Shown here: positions 53,067 to 62,735 of the stretch, piece by piece | How the letters are laid out: the number at the start of each line of letters is the position of its first letter | How positions within the stretch are numbered: position 1 is the stretch's first letter | Assembly: GCF_029714405.1 (NCBI RefSeq) | Contig: NZ_CP121650.1 | Coordinates: 4,779,001 to 4,843,000, forward strand | Direction of reading: 5' to 3' | Origin: Bradyrhizobium sp. CB82 | GTDB lineage: Bacteria > Pseudomonadota > Alphaproteobacteria > Rhizobiales > Xanthobacteraceae | Length of the DNA: 64,000 nucleotides | Made by a program: the position numbers and the translations under genes | Notes under the pieces: model-generated | What the model was told of the DNA's origin: nothing | The model's input: the letters and a program-made list of their open reading frames with translations, nothing else | Databases searched by the model: none

Positions 53067-53843
53067 TCAGGCTTTCGCCCTGGAGAACAGGCGGAAGAAG
53101 TTTTCGGTGGTCTGGCGCGAGATCTCCGGAAGCGATACGCCGCGCGTCTCGGCGAGCACCTTTGCCACTTCCACTACGTAGGCCGGCTCGTTGCGCTTGC
53201 CTCGGAATTTGCCCGGCGCGAGATAGGGCGAATCCGTTTCCACGAGGATGCGGTCGGCCGGCAGCTCGGCAGCGAGTGCGCGCAAGGCCTCCGACTTCTT
53301 GAAGGTCAGGATGCCGGTGAAGCCGATGTACAGCCCGAGCGAGATGGCCTTCACCGCAAGCTCGCGTCCGCCCGTGTAACAATGCAGCACGGCGGCAAAT
53401 GGTCCTTTCGCGACTTCCTCCTCCAGGATGCGCCCACAATCCTCGTCCGCCGCGCGGGTGTGGATCACGAGCGGCAGGCCTGTCGCACGTGCCGCCGCGA
53501 TATGGGCGCGAAAGCCCCTCGCCTGCGCCTCAGGCGAACCGTTGTCGTAGAAGTAGTCGAGCCCCGCCTCCCCGAGCGCAACCACTTTGGGATGCTTCGT
53601 CAGCGCGATCAATTCGTCCGGCGAGATGCCGTCCTCCTCATCCGCATGATGCGGATGGGTACCGACCGAGCAATAGACGTTGTCGTAGCGCTCCGCGATG
53701 GCGATGAGCCGGTCGAGCTTGCGCACCCGCGTCGAGATCGTGACCATGCGGCCAACGCCTGCGGCAGCCGCACGCGACACGATCCCGTCGAGATCGTCCG
53801 AGAAATCCGGAAAATCCAGATGGCAGTGGCTGTCGACGAGCAT
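53067..53843 (-). CDS. tatD: TatD-family metal-dependent deoxyribonuclease
   Basis: 258 residues. The amidohydrolase-type metal motif VDSHCHLDF is at the N-terminus. Further ligands are in VGTHPHHA, ALGEAGLDYFY, LPLVIHTR, VLHCYTGG and VETDSPYLAP. TatD proteins are 3'-5' exonucleases acting in DNA repair or RNA quality control. It lies 10 bp after metG and 15 bp before the MBL gene, in the conserved rhizobial run. The ATG at 53841-53843 begins the metal motif. Confidence 0.95.
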   Translation of the reverse strand: MLVDSHCHLDFPDFSDDLDGIVSRAAAAGVGRMVTISTRVRKLDRLIAIAERYDNVYCSVGTHPHHADEEDGISPDELIALTKHPKVVALGEAGLDYFYDNGSPEAQARGFRAHIAAARATGLPLVIHTRAADEDCGRILEEEVAKGPFAAVLHCYTGGRELAVKAISLGLYIGFTGILTFKKSEALRALAAELPADRILVETDSPYLAPGKFRGKRNEPAYVVEVAKVLAETRGVSLPEISRQTTENFFRLFSRAKA

Positions 53844-53853
53844 TGTCCGGCCC

Positions 53854-55815
53854 CTAGGCCGCCGGCTCGACGTAGCGCGGGAACGCCGGCGTCGGCGCAG
53901 GCAGCGTCGAGCCGGGCGCGATCCGCTTCTTGCCGCCGAGCATCGCGAAGGTGCGTTCGCCTTCGGGGACGCCAAGGCTGTCGAGCAGCTTCGCCGAGGC
54001 ACGGGGCATCGCAGGCTGGGTTAGGACCGCGATCTGGCGCACGACTTCTGCGGTCACGTACAGGACCGTTTTCTGCCGCGCCGGATCGGTCTTCGCCAGC
54101 GCCCAAGGCGCCTCGCCCGCAAAATACCGGTTGGCTTCGGCGACCACGGCCCACACCGTATTGAGCCATTGATGGATCTGCTGCGTCGCCATCGCTTCAC
54201 GGGCAGCCGCGATCATGCCGTCAGCCTGCACCAGGATCGCCTTGTCGTTGTCGCTGAACTCGCCCGGCTCCGGCAACACGCCGCCGAGCTGCTTTGCAAT
54301 CATCGACAGCGAGCGCTGCGCGAGATTGCCGAGGTCGTTGGCAAGGTCCGCGTTGATGCGCGCGACGATGGCCTCATGGTTGTAGTTGCCGTCCTGGCCA
54401 TACGGCACCTCGCGCAGGAAGAAATAGCGCATCTGATCGACGCCATACTGGTCCGCGAGATTGAAGGGATCGACGACATTGCCGACCGACTTCGACATCT
54501 TCTCGCCCCTGTTGAACAGGAAGCCGTGGGCATAGACCCGCTTCGGCACGGGAATGCCGGCCGACATCAGGAACGCAGGCCAGTAGACGGCATGGAAGCG
54601 GATGATGTCCTTGCCTATGATGTGCACGTCGGCCGGCCAATAGCGCCAATTGCCATCGCTCTCGTCGGGGAATCCAACGCCGGTGATGTAGTTGGTCAGC
54701 GCGTCGACCCAGACATACATCACGTGTTCTTCGTCGCCGGGCACCTTCACGCCCCAATCGAACGTGGTGCGCGAAATCGAGAGATCGCGCAGGCCGCTCC
54801 TGACGAAGCTCACCACCTCGTTCTTGCGCGCATCCGGGCCGATGAACTCGGGATTGCCTTCATAGAGCCTCAGGAGCCTGTCCTGATAGGCTGACAGGCG
54901 GAAGAAATAACTCTTCTCCTCCACCCACTCGACGGGGGTGCCCTGCGGGCCGAGCCGCACGCCGTCATCGTTCAGGCGCGTCTCGTCCTCGGCGTAGTAG
55001 GCTTCGTCGCGGACGGAGTACCAGCCGGCATAGGTGTCGACATAGATGTCGCCGCTCTCGGCCATCCGCCGCCAGATCTCCTTGCTGGAGCGATGGTGCT
55101 GCTCCTCCGTGGTGCGGATGAACCGATCGAACGACACGTCGAGCCGCTGATCCATCTCCCTGAAGCGGTTGGCGTTGCGCGTCGCCAGCGCCGACGGCGT
55201 CAGCCCCTCGTTCTGCGCGGTCTGGATCATCTTCAGCCCGTGCTCGTCAGTACCGGTCAGGAAGAACACGTCCTTGCCGTCGAGCCGCGCAAAGCGCGCG
55301 AGGACATCAGCCGAGATCGCCTCGTAGGCGTGGCCGATATGGGGCTGGCCATTCGGATAGGCGATCGCGGTCGTGATGTAGAAGGCGTTGCCGCGCGCAG
55401 GCACCGTGACGGGAGCTTGGGCTTGCGGAGCAACCACTCGCTTCACGGGCGCACGCGCCTTCGGCTTCGCGACTTTCGGAGGCACTGCAACGGGAGCCAG
55501 CGCTGCCGGAGGCGCAGCCACCACAGTCTTGCGAGTTTTCGTTGCGGGAGCCTTCGCCGACTTGCCGGCGGCCGTCTTCTTGGCAACGACCTGCTTATTA
55601 GCGCTCGTCTTGCCGGCCTTCTTCGCCTTCTTGGTCACGCGACTCCTGGATTTCGTCGCTTTCCTGGCCACGCCCCTCTTGGGCTTCTTGGCAGCGTTGC
55701 GAGCGCGCGACTTGGCGGACCGCTTCGCGGCCTTCTTGGCAGCTTGCTTCGCGACCTTCTTCGCAGCCTTCTTGCCGCTCTTGCGCTTGACGGTTTTCTT
55801 AGCTCGCGTTGCCAC
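53854..55815 (-). CDS. metG: Methionyl-tRNA synthetase with histone-H1-like N-terminal extension
   Basis: 653 residues from GTG 55815. The catalytic core begins near residue 142: [20 protein letters not shown] with the HIGH motif at 159-162, and [10 protein letters not shown] (KMSKS). In front of it, residues 1-95 are almost only Lys, Ala, Arg, Thr and Ser ([20 protein letters not shown]), then a Pro/Ala/Val linker. The extension is in frame and has the codon bias of real genes here; AAAGGAATTC gives a ribosome binding site for GTG 55818 or 55815. It resembles the C-terminal tail of histone H1 and may bind RNA or DNA. The usual bacterial enzyme is about 515 residues. Confidence 0.9.
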   Translation of the reverse strand: MATRAKKTVKRKSGKKAAKKVAKQAAKKAAKRSAKSRARNAAKKPKRGVARKATKSRSRVTKKAKKAGKTSANKQVVAKKTAAGKSAKAPATKTRKTVVAAPPAALAPVAVPPKVAKPKARAPVKRVVAPQAQAPVTVPARGNAFYITTAIAYPNGQPHIGHAYEAISADVLARFARLDGKDVFFLTGTDEHGLKMIQTAQNEGLTPSALATRNANRFREMDQRLDVSFDRFIRTTEEQHHRSSKEIWRRMAESGDIYVDTYAGWYSVRDEAYYAEDETRLNDDGVRLGPQGTPVEWVEEKSYFFRLSAYQDRLLRLYEGNPEFIGPDARKNEVVSFVRSGLRDLSISRTTFDWGVKVPGDEEHVMYVWVDALTNYITGVGFPDESDGNWRYWPADVHIIGKDIIRFHAVYWPAFLMSAGIPVPKRVYAHGFLFNRGEKMSKSVGNVVDPFNLADQYGVDQMRYFFLREVPYGQDGNYNHEAIVARINADLANDLGNLAQRSLSMIAKQLGGVLPEPGEFSDNDKAILVQADGMIAAAREAMATQQIHQWLNTVWAVVAEANRYFAGEAPWALAKTDPARQKTVLYVTAEVVRQIAVLTQPAMPRASAKLLDSLGVPEGERTFAMLGGKKRIAPGSTLPAPTPAFPRYVEPAA

Positions 55816-55862
55816 CACGAATTCCTTTACCGGCTTCTCGAAATTTGGAATCGAACCTGCGC

Positions 55863-56909
55863 CTAGCGCGTTGCGTCCGCCAGCCAGCCGAACACCGAGA
55901 AAACCAAGGGCTTTCGCTCCAGATTGTAAATTTCGGTGTCGCGCGCGGCGCGGACGATCTTTTCCCATACCTCCGCAAGGCGCGCAAGGCGCGGCAGGTT
56001 CTGGTTGGCGCTCGCCTCGTCGGCATGCAGCCGCTCGGCGATCCAGCGGTCAATGCCGTCGATGAAGGCGGCGAGCGCCACCCGGTCGCTGGTGCCGAGC
56101 GAATCGCCAAGCGTGTGTAATTCCCTTGGATCGACTTGCGGCAGGCGTGCGAGCAGCGCCGCAGTGCGTTGCTGGAGCTTCAGCGCGTCGCCGCCGAGCA
56201 GCGTCAGCGCCCGTGCGACGCTGCCCTCGGCGGCGTCTGCGGCCTCACGCAGCGCCGGATCGGCCTCCTCGACATCGGCGGCGATCGCAGCAGCGCCGAT
56301 CACCTCGTCGGTCGCAAGCGATCGCAGCCGCAGCTTGCGGCAGCGCGACTGGATCGTCGCCAGCACCCGCGCCGGCGCGTGGCTGACCAGCAGGAACAGC
56401 GATTGCTGTGGCGGCTCCTCGAGGATCTTCAACAATGCGTTCGCCGCGTTCGGGTTGAGCTCGTCGACGGTGTCGACGATGCAGACGCGCCAGCCTTCGG
56501 CGGCCGCCGTCGAGCCAAAGAACGCGATCGTCTCGCGCGTCTCGTCGACGGTGATGACCGTGCGCATCACGCCGCGGTCGTTTGCCGTGCGCTCCAGCGT
56601 CAACAGCCCGCCATGCGAGCCGGCGGCGACCTGACGCGCCACAGGGTCGTTCGGATCAATCGACAAATCCTCGGCCCGCTGCACGGCAGGCGCGAGCGGA
56701 TGGCTGTGCGCGAGCACGAAGCGTGCCATCCGGTACGCCAGCGTCGCCTTGCCGACGCCTTGCGGTCCGCCGATCAGCCAGGCATGCGGTATGCGCCCGC
56801 TGCGATAGGCGGTAAGCAGCGCCGCTTCGGCCTCACGATGGCCGAAAAAGCGACTGGTCTCGCGCGGATGCGGAATCGCGGTCTCCCGCTCGGTCTGGCG
56901 AGGACTCAT
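55863..56909 (-). CDS. holB: DNA polymerase III subunit delta'
   Basis: 348 residues. AAA+ clamp-loader features: [20 protein letters not shown] (Walker-A-like), [20 protein letters not shown] and [15 protein letters not shown] with the SRC motif. It is part of the clamp loader that places the beta clamp on DNA. It overlaps the tmk stop by four bases (ATGA), the widespread tmk-holB pair. metG begins 47 bp after its end. Confidence 0.94.
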   Translation of the reverse strand: MSPRQTERETAIPHPRETSRFFGHREAEAALLTAYRSGRIPHAWLIGGPQGVGKATLAYRMARFVLAHSHPLAPAVQRAEDLSIDPNDPVARQVAAGSHGGLLTLERTANDRGVMRTVITVDETRETIAFFGSTAAAEGWRVCIVDTVDELNPNAANALLKILEEPPQQSLFLLVSHAPARVLATIQSRCRKLRLRSLATDEVIGAAAIAADVEEADPALREAADAAEGSVARALTLLGGDALKLQQRTAALLARLPQVDPRELHTLGDSLGTSDRVALAAFIDGIDRWIAERLHADEASANQNLPRLARLAEVWEKIVRAARDTEIYNLERKPLVFSVFGWLADATR

Positions 56910-57592
56910 GCGGACGCCGCCCTCGTCGGTGTGCTGAACACGCGATCGCGCAACGCAGCCCAGATTCGCGCGGCGACAGTATCGGGATCGCCGCTGGCGT
57001 CGATCAGCACGCAGCGCCCGGGATCGCCGGCTGCGATCTTGCGATAGGCCTCGCGCAGATCCTGGTGGAATTTGAGGTTTTCGCCCTCGAAGCGATCCGG
57101 TGTGCCGCTGCCTCGCCGCGCGGCCGCGCGCTGCAGACCAATCTCGACCGGAAGATCGAGGATGATGGTGGCGTCCGGCTTGAGATCACCGATCGTGACC
57201 CGCTGCATCGCGTTGATGACGCCTTCAGGCACGCTGCCGAGGCTTCCCTGATAGGCCCGGGTCGAATCGGCGAAGCGGTCGCACAGGACCCAGATGCCTT
57301 GATTGAGTGCCGGCTCGATCACGGTGCGGACATGATCGTCGCGGGCAGCCGCAAACAGCAGCGTCTCGGCATCCGGCCCGAGCAGCTTGCCCATCCCCGA
57401 CAGCACGAGGTGGCGCATGATCTCCGCACCCGGCGAGCCGCCGGGCTCGCGGGTAACGATGGTCTTCAGCTTCGTGGCGTTGAGCCGGTCGGCGAGCCGC
57501 TTGATCTGGGTCGACTTGCCGGAGCCCTCGCCGCCTTCAAAGGTGATGAATCGCCCGCGCCCGGACGGCGGCTTCACTGCGATCTCGGTCAT
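56906..57592 (-). CDS. tmk: Thymidylate kinase
   Basis: 228 residues. The P-loop FEGGEGSGKSTQIKRLADRL, the DR(F/Y) motif CDRFADSTRAYQG and the lid region (AARRGSGTPDRFE) are present. It phosphorylates dTMP to dTDP for DNA synthesis. It lies 2 bp after the carboxypeptidase gene and overlaps holB, so it is inside one operon. Confidence 0.96.
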   Translation of the reverse strand: MTEIAVKPPSGRGRFITFEGGEGSGKSTQIKRLADRLNATKLKTIVTREPGGSPGAEIMRHLVLSGMGKLLGPDAETLLFAAARDDHVRTVIEPALNQGIWVLCDRFADSTRAYQGSLGSVPEGVINAMQRVTIGDLKPDATIILDLPVEIGLQRAAARRGSGTPDRFEGENLKFHQDLREAYRKIAAGDPGRCVLIDASGDPDTVAARIWAALRDRVFSTPTRAASA

Positions 57593-57594
57593 AG

Positions 57595-58854
57595 TCAGAG
57601 CTTCTCGGCGCCCGCGCGGAACATGCCGATCACGAGCTCGCTCGCGCCGTCGATCGCGCGCCGCATGGTTGAGCCGGTGCCGATGGCCTCGGCCGCATAG
57701 ACCGGTGTCTCCACCGCGATTTGCCCACTGCGCCAGACCCGCACCACGCCGACCGGCTGCCCTTCCTGGACCGGCGCGCGCACCGGGCCGCTATAGACGA
57801 TGCGCGCGATCAGCTTGTCGCCGCCGTTCTTGTGCACCATCACCTTCACGGGGGTTTTGGCGACGAGCTTGACCGAGCGGCTTTCGCCGCCGAACACCTT
57901 TGCGTAACCCACCGGCTGATCGGCCGCGATCAGGATCCGGGTCTCGAAGTTGCGAAACCCCCATTCCAGCATTTTCTTGGCTTCGGTGGCGCGATCCTCG
58001 GAGTCTTCAAGGCCGTTGACGACGACGATCAGCCGCGTGCCGTCCTGCACGGCCGAGCCTACCATGCCGTAACCGCCCTCCTTGGTGAAGCCGGTCTTCA
58101 GGCCGTCAGCGCCGGGCATGGTGTTGAGCAGCGGGTTGCGGTTGGGCTGGCGGATCTTGTTCCAGGTGAATTCCTTTTCACCGAACAGTTTGTAGAATTC
58201 CGGATAGTCCAGGATGACGTGGCGCGCGAGGATGCCGAGCTCGCGCACGGTCATCTTGTTGCCAGGGTCTGGCAGCCCGTTCGAATTGGCGAAGGTCGAT
58301 TTGGTAAGGCCGAGTTCGCGGGCGCGTTTGGTCATGAAATCGGAGGCGAAGAGGCGCTCGTTGCCCGCCATCCCTTCGGCAAGCGCAATGCAGGCGTCGT
58401 TGCCGCTCTGGATAATCGCGCCATGCAGGAGATCATCGACCGACACCTTGCTGTTGATTGCGGCGAACATGGTCGAACTGCCGGAGGGCGCACCGCCCTT
58501 TCTCCAGGCATTCTCGCTGATCCGGTACTCGTCGGTCAGCTTGATGTCGCCCTTCTTGACCGCGTTGAAGACGACCTCCGCAGTCATCAGCTTCATCATG
58601 CTGGAGGGCGCGCGCAGCTCGTCGGCGTTCTTCTCGAACAGGACGCTGCCGCTGGACGCCTCGATCAGGATCGCGGTGGGCGCGTCGCCGTCAAAGCCGG
58701 CCTCTTCCTTCTTGGCGCCCTGCACGCTCTGATTGGCGGCGTAGAGCACGCCGCCCCAAGCGAGGCTCAGCGCCACGCCCGCCGCGAGGAGCCCGCGCGC
58801 GAGCCACCCGGCAGTGAACCGGGATGGGCGGGTCGAAGGAAAGCGAAATGCCAT
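57595..58854 (-). CDS. D-alanyl-D-alanine carboxypeptidase (PBP5/6 type)
   Basis: 419 residues. The signal sequence lies about residues 20-42 (LLAAGVALSLAWGGVLYAAN). The serine peptidase S11 motifs are SSMMK (S-x-x-K), SGN (IIQSGNDACIALAE) and KTG (GLKTGFTKEGG). A C-terminal beta-sandwich domain of the PBP5 type follows. It trims the terminal D-Ala from peptidoglycan stems in the periplasm. A C-terminal amphipathic anchor may be present at the last 20 residues. RlpA, another cell-wall protein, is upstream on the same strand beyond the hydrolase gene. Confidence 0.95.
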   Translation of the reverse strand: MAFRFPSTRPSRFTAGWLARGLLAAGVALSLAWGGVLYAANQSVQGAKKEEAGFDGDAPTAILIEASSGSVLFEKNADELRAPSSMMKLMTAEVVFNAVKKGDIKLTDEYRISENAWRKGGAPSGSSTMFAAINSKVSVDDLLHGAIIQSGNDACIALAEGMAGNERLFASDFMTKRARELGLTKSTFANSNGLPDPGNKMTVRELGILARHVILDYPEFYKLFGEKEFTWNKIRQPNRNPLLNTMPGADGLKTGFTKEGGYGMVGSAVQDGTRLIVVVNGLEDSEDRATEAKKMLEWGFRNFETRILIAADQPVGYAKVFGGESRSVKLVAKTPVKVMVHKNGGDKLIARIVYSGPVRAPVQEGQPVGVVRVWRSGQIAVETPVYAAEAIGTGSTMRRAIDGASELVIGMFRAGAEKL

Positions 58855-59008
58855 GGCGAAGCCCTGAGAGCGGCGTTCTAACAGTTGGGCCCTGCGCAAA
58901 CAACACGAGGAACCGGATCATCACCCGAAGATTGCACAGGTGGGCTGGCGTCCTTATCGTGGCGCCTCACGATTTCCGACCAAACCTCTGAAAGAAGGCG
59001 GAAAAGCG

Positions 59009-59965
59009 ATGTCGTCCTCCCGCGTGATCCCGGCCAATGGGATCGACCTTTTCGTCCGGGAGCAGGGTCAGGGGCCGCTGGTGGTGCTGTGCCACGGCTG
59101 GCCGGAACTGTCCTACTCCTGGCGTCACCAGATCCCGGCGCTGGCGGCGGCCGGTTTCCGTGTCGTCGCTCCGGATATGCGGGGCTACGGCCGGACCACA
59201 GCGCCGTCGGACGTTACCGCCTACTCCATCTTCGACACTGTCGGTGACGTCGTTGCTCTGGTGCAGGCGCTTGGCGAGACCAAGGCCATGGTCATCGGTC
59301 ACGATTGGGGCGCACCAGTGGCCTGGCATGCGGCCCTGTTCCGGCCGGACATGTTCACGGCAGTGGCGGGCTTAAGCGTTCCTCCGCCGTTCCGCGGCCG
59401 CGGCAAGCCGCTCGACCTATTGCGTGAGAACGGCATCACCAATTTCTACTGGCAGTACTTTCAGACGCCCGGCGTTGCCGAGGCGGAGCTTGAGCGCGAT
59501 GTTGCCCACACCATGCGCATCGTGCTGGGTGGGCGCGGGCTGTCCGACCCGACGGCGGCGATGTTCGTTCAGGACGACAAGGGCTTTCTCGGCCACGCCA
59601 GCGGCTCGGAGCCGCTGCCGGGCTGGCTGACGGAGGCAGACCTCGCCTATTTCACGGAGACCTATCGCAAGTCCGGCTTCCGCGGCGGCCTCAACTGGTA
59701 CCGCAACCTGGACCGCAATTGGGAGCTGACCGCGCCCTGGCAGGATGCGCAGATCCATCAGCCCTCGCTGTTCATCGCCGGCTCCAAGGATGCCGTCATC
59801 ACAGGCCTGATCGGCGCCAAGCGCGTCAACGAGCTCGAGCACGTGCTGCCCAACCTGAAGCGCAAGCTGATCATCGAGGGCGCCGGTCACTGGGTGCAGC
59901 AGGAGCGACCCGACGAGGTCAACACAGCGCTGGTGGAGTTCCTGAAGGAGAGTGCGGCTCAGTAG
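59009..59965 (+). CDS. Alpha/beta hydrolase, probable epoxide hydrolase
   Basis: 318 residues. The soluble epoxide hydrolase pattern is present: oxyanion motif HGWPE, nucleophile elbow GHDWGA with aspartate, acid in GSKDAVI and catalytic histidine in GAGHWVQQE. The cap-domain tyrosine is probably in LNWYRNLDRN. It opens epoxides (or dehalogenates) via an aspartyl ester. ATG 59009 is preceded by AAGAAGGCGG. The gene is alone on the plus strand; its end overlaps the convergent rlpA end by 7 bp. Confidence 0.92.
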   Translation: MSSSRVIPANGIDLFVREQGQGPLVVLCHGWPELSYSWRHQIPALAAAGFRVVAPDMRGYGRTTAPSDVTAYSIFDTVGDVVALVQALGETKAMVIGHDWGAPVAWHAALFRPDMFTAVAGLSVPPPFRGRGKPLDLLRENGITNFYWQYFQTPGVAEAELERDVAHTMRIVLGGRGLSDPTAAMFVQDDKGFLGHASGSEPLPGWLTEADLAYFTETYRKSGFRGGLNWYRNLDRNWELTAPWQDAQIHQPSLFIAGSKDAVITGLIGAKRVNELEHVLPNLKRKLIIEGAGHWVQQERPDEVNTALVEFLKESAAQ

Positions 59966-60897
59966 AGCCCGCGGCCGCTCAGGATGTTGCGCGCCTCTGC
60001 CGCGCCGTCGTCGGAGGCATAGGCCGCCGATGGCGCCGTATCCGACACATAGCGGCCGTCCTGGTCATAGGACACAGCGCGCGCGTTCTGGAGCCCCCGG
60101 CCGCGGCTGCGGCTCGAAGCCGACAATTCCGAGGTCGCGTTGATCGAGGTCACATCGGCCGAAGTATTGCCGAGGCTGTAGGGCCGCCCCTCTGGCACCG
60201 GAACCTCGCCACGGATCGCGCCATGGCTGGAGGCCGACAGTTCCGGGACGAACGGCCTGGCCGATGCGACGCGGACCATCGAGGGGGTCGGCGCCGGAAT
60301 GCCGGTGCGCAAGGTGGCCATCAGCTGGCGGTCGTCGGAGCCCTCAAGGGGCGCCCGGCCGACATATTCGACGCGGACCCTGGCGACGCCATTGCCTTTG
60401 AATTCAAGCAGTTCAGCGGCCTTGTTCGAGACGTCGATGAGGCGGTTACCGTGATAGGGCCCACGGTCATTGACCCTGACGATCAGCGATTTGCCGTTGA
60501 AAAGATTGGTCACCCGCGCGTAGCACGGCATCGGCAAGGTCGGGTGCGCCGCGGTCAGCGAGCCCATGTCGAAGATTTCGCCATTGGCAGTCAGGCGGCC
60601 GTGGAAGTCGTCGCCGTACCAGGAAGCCAGTCCCTCGGCGCGGTAGTGGGCATCCTCCTCCGGGACGTATGTCCTGCCGGCCACGACATAGGGCTTGCCG
60701 ACGCGGTAGGTGCCGCCGCCCTTGGGCACCGGATCGCCCCAGGCCACGACGCGCGGGCTGGAGGATACGCCGTATTTCGGATCGACGCGGCTGGCGAATT
60801 TGCCAGATGAGGCGCAATTGGCGAGCGCGAGGCAGGTCGCGGCAGCCGCAACACCACGTGCGGCCCGCATCATCGAATCTGACCGTCGGATCCCCAT
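59959..60897 (-). CDS. rlpA: Septal-ring lytic transglycosylase RlpA family lipoprotein
   Basis: 312 residues. A lipobox (LALANC) lies about 30 residues from the chosen ATG 60897; alternative starts are 60912 and 60873. The double-psi beta-barrel domain has GLASWYGDDFHGRLTANGEI, MPCYARVTNLFNGKSLIVRV and NDRGPYHGNRLIDVS, including the catalytic aspartate region. It cleaves naked glycan strands at the division site. The C-terminal 100 residues are Ser/Arg-rich and low-complexity, without a recognised SPOR domain. Confidence 0.9.
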   Translation of the reverse strand: MGIRRSDSMMRAARGVAAAATCLALANCASSGKFASRVDPKYGVSSSPRVVAWGDPVPKGGGTYRVGKPYVVAGRTYVPEEDAHYRAEGLASWYGDDFHGRLTANGEIFDMGSLTAAHPTLPMPCYARVTNLFNGKSLIVRVNDRGPYHGNRLIDVSNKAAELLEFKGNGVARVRVEYVGRAPLEGSDDRQLMATLRTGIPAPTPSMVRVASARPFVPELSASSHGAIRGEVPVPEGRPYSLGNTSADVTSINATSELSASSRSRGRGLQNARAVSYDQDGRYVSDTAPSAAYASDDGAAEARNILSGRGLY

Positions 60898-61268
60898 TCG
60901 CCCCAATACCATCTCGCCGGATGTGTGCCCAAGCCCACGACTGCGTGCAAGCAAGGCCTTCTGCCGGACTTTGCCCGAAACGGCCCACCACCGGCTCGGA
61001 AGTAGTGACGATATCGCAACGCGATCACGGCGGAAATGGGGAGCGCGCGGCTCTCGCACCGAGATGGTAAACCAGAGGTTGGCATTTCCTCCGTTGATCT
61101 ACGGAGCGCCGGCGCGCGAAGCATCCTAATCCCGTCCCGGTCCTGGACAAACTGTTGCGGCGAATCCTCACTGCTTCCCGATTGCAAGTGCGCACATTGG
61201 AATCCTTTTGACTGTGCAGGGCGGTACGCGTTTTGTCGCGTGTGCGAGGGGCGCAACGGAAGTTTGCG

Positions 61269-61358
61269 ATGATTGAGACGGTTTCAGCATTGATGGGTCT
61301 GGTAAGCGCGGGAATTTTCCTGGCCCATGCATTCGAAGGATACCGCACGAGGGCATAA
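61269..61358 (+). CDS. 29-residue small membrane protein
   Basis: One hydrophobic helix (VSALMGLVSAGIFLAHAFEG) with a basic C-terminus (YRTRA) is seen. GGAAG stands 7 bp before the ATG. Very similar mini-proteins occur in Bradyrhizobium, from memory. No function is known. The long gap 60898-61268 shows no other gene. Confidence 0.6.
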   Translation: MIETVSALMGLVSAGIFLAHAFEGYRTRA

Positions 61359-61454
61359 TGCCTCGCGCGGAAGCATCACCTCTTTCAATTGAGCGCGTTC
61401 GGAAAGTTTTAATCAATCCGGTCGAGCATCGAGTACGAGAGTGGCAGGTGGCCT

Positions 61455-61553
61455 ATGCGCAACCATGATCTGGTGTCGGACGGTTTTCTGGCGTTGACCG
61501 CAGGCGGCTTGGTTCTGCTCTGCTCGAGTCTGATGGCCCTGGCGTTCGCCTGA
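61455..61553 (+). CDS. 32-residue small membrane protein
   Basis: It starts MRNHDLVSDGFLAL and continues into one hydrophobic helix (TAGGLVLLCSSLMALAFA) that ends the protein. GGCAGGTGG precedes the ATG. Size, single helix and position next to the 29-residue gene suggest both are real, small inner-membrane proteins. Function unknown. Confidence 0.5.
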   Translation: MRNHDLVSDGFLALTAGGLVLLCSSLMALAFA

Positions 61554-61675
61554 GGCGCGCCAACTTTTCCCTTATTCCAACGCTTGCAATGTTGCGGCGC
61601 AAAAGCCTGCCGGTCGTGCGTCCAGTTTTTTCGGCCCGCCTGCCTCCGTTTTAGTTGATTGAATTTCCCTCCCTC

Positions 61676-61852
61676 ATGCCTCGACTCAAATTTGAAGAGG
61701 CCATCACCGATGAGGGAGACATGCTTGCCGAGAAATTCTTCCTGGTCCTGGAATCCCTGATCCGCACGGACCGCACCCATCCGGACGGAAGTCCCCGCGT
61801 CGTCAGCACGTCCCCGCACGTGCCGGTCAAGCTCCCGAGCCAGAGCAAATAG
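61676..61852 (+). CDS. Small hypothetical protein (58 residues)
   Basis: Hydrophilic, with an N-terminal helix (FEEAITDEGDMLAEKFFLVL) and a Pro/Ser-rich tail (STSPHVPVKLPSQSK). There is no signal or membrane segment. It resembles small Bradyrhizobium proteins, from memory. No clear Shine-Dalgarno sequence precedes ATG 61676; TTG 61655 is also in frame. Confidence 0.5.
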   Translation: MPRLKFEEAITDEGDMLAEKFFLVLESLIRTDRTHPDGSPRVVSTSPHVPVKLPSQSK

Positions 61853-61879
61853 CCCGCGCACCACCCAGACTGTGCGAAC

Positions 61880-62146
61880 TTAGCGCAGGCCAAGCACCGC
61901 ACGGCGATAGCCGCTGCTCTTGGCTTCGTTCAGGCAGACGAAGCTGCCATCGAAGCCCTGCCCGTAGAGTTTCTGCCCCTTGCCGTAGTAGCGGCCCTTC
62001 TTGAAATCCAGCCATACCACCTTGTCGGTCGGACAATAGCGTTGCGCCTGGTCCGCGTAGCGAAATGGCGTCAGCGGCAGCGCGGCTGCTTCGCTGATCA
62101 CGGCTCCGCAGAGCACGATGGTTGCAACAACCGCAATCGTCCGCAC
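61880..62146 (-). CDS. Small secreted hypothetical protein
   Basis: 88 residues. The signal peptide (RTIAVVATIVLCGAVISEAA) is probably cut after AAALP-like ISEAAA. The mature part has two cysteines (RYCPTDKVVWLDFKKGRYYG; FVCLNEAKSSGYRRAV) that could form a disulphide. The pattern 'YCP.D.VVWLD...G.YY..G...YG......C' occurs in many small periplasmic proteins of rhizobia. Function unknown. It is convergent with the 58-residue gene. Confidence 0.65.
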   Translation of the reverse strand: MRTIAVVATIVLCGAVISEAAALPLTPFRYADQAQRYCPTDKVVWLDFKKGRYYGKGQKLYGQGFDGSFVCLNEAKSSGYRRAVLGLR

Positions 62147-62300
62147 GATGTCTCCAATGATGTCAGCCGAAAATCAGCGCCGCCCGGAGGTCAGGATAGC
62201 ATCATGCCGCAGGCGGCGCACGATCCTGACGTCGCGTCTTCCGCAAGCCATCGCGTCGGGCTACATCTGATCACTGTGTCTCGGCTCGGGTCGCGCCGGC

Positions 62301-62412
62301 TATACCGAGCAGGGCGTGATGTGGCAGGTCCTGATCCACGTCACCTTCGTGGCATCGGCGATCGGGATTGCCTTCGTCGATCGCCAGAGCGACGCGGCCT
62401 CGCAGCCACGAA
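62301..62412 (+). pseudogene. UPF0114 (YqhA-like) membrane protein, C-terminal remnant
   Basis: The frame reads YTEQGVMWQVLIHVTFVASA and continues IGIAFVDRQSDAASQ. This resembles the last helix of YqhA/UPF0114 proteins (…WQVxIHxxFVxSAxxxAxxDR). Nothing else of that protein is upstream, so only the tail survives. The identification rests on one helix. Confidence 0.4.
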
Positions 62413-62417
62413 TAACT

Positions 62418-62735
62418 CTATTCGGGCCCCTTCAGCTGCTGCACGGCCTGGTGCAGGAATTCCTGAAGCTTCTGCGCGACCTGCTCGGGTGAGATCCCCT
62501 TGCCAGAGAGGTCAGTCGAGACTTTTCCCAGGACGTGATCGACCGTCTTGTTTTCGAGATTGGCGGTCACGAGCTCCGTCGAGTAGCGGGTGGCAGCATC
62601 GCCGCTCAGCCCGAGCTGCCCCGCGGCCCATATGCCGAGCATCTTGTTGGACCGGGCCGTGGCTTTGAACATGAGCTCCTCGTCGTGAACGAATTTGGCC
62701 TCAAAGCCCTGCTCGCGCTTGTCGAACGTGGTCAT
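62418..62735 (-). CDS. DUF1476 protein, ATPase-inhibitor zeta subunit type
   Basis: 105 residues, all helical: FDKREQGFEAKFVHDEELMF, KMLGIWAAGQLGLSGDAATR and QVAQKLQEFLHQAVQQL. Alphaproteobacterial DUF1476 proteins were shown in Paracoccus to be the zeta subunit that inhibits the F1-ATPase. The N-terminal inhibitory segment is present, with the usual FDxRE start. It is a single gene on the minus strand; the region 62736-63007 holds its promoter but no motif was recognised. Confidence 0.92.
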   Translation of the reverse strand: MTTFDKREQGFEAKFVHDEELMFKATARSNKMLGIWAAGQLGLSGDAATRYSTELVTANLENKTVDHVLGKVSTDLSGKGISPEQVAQKLQEFLHQAVQQLKGPE

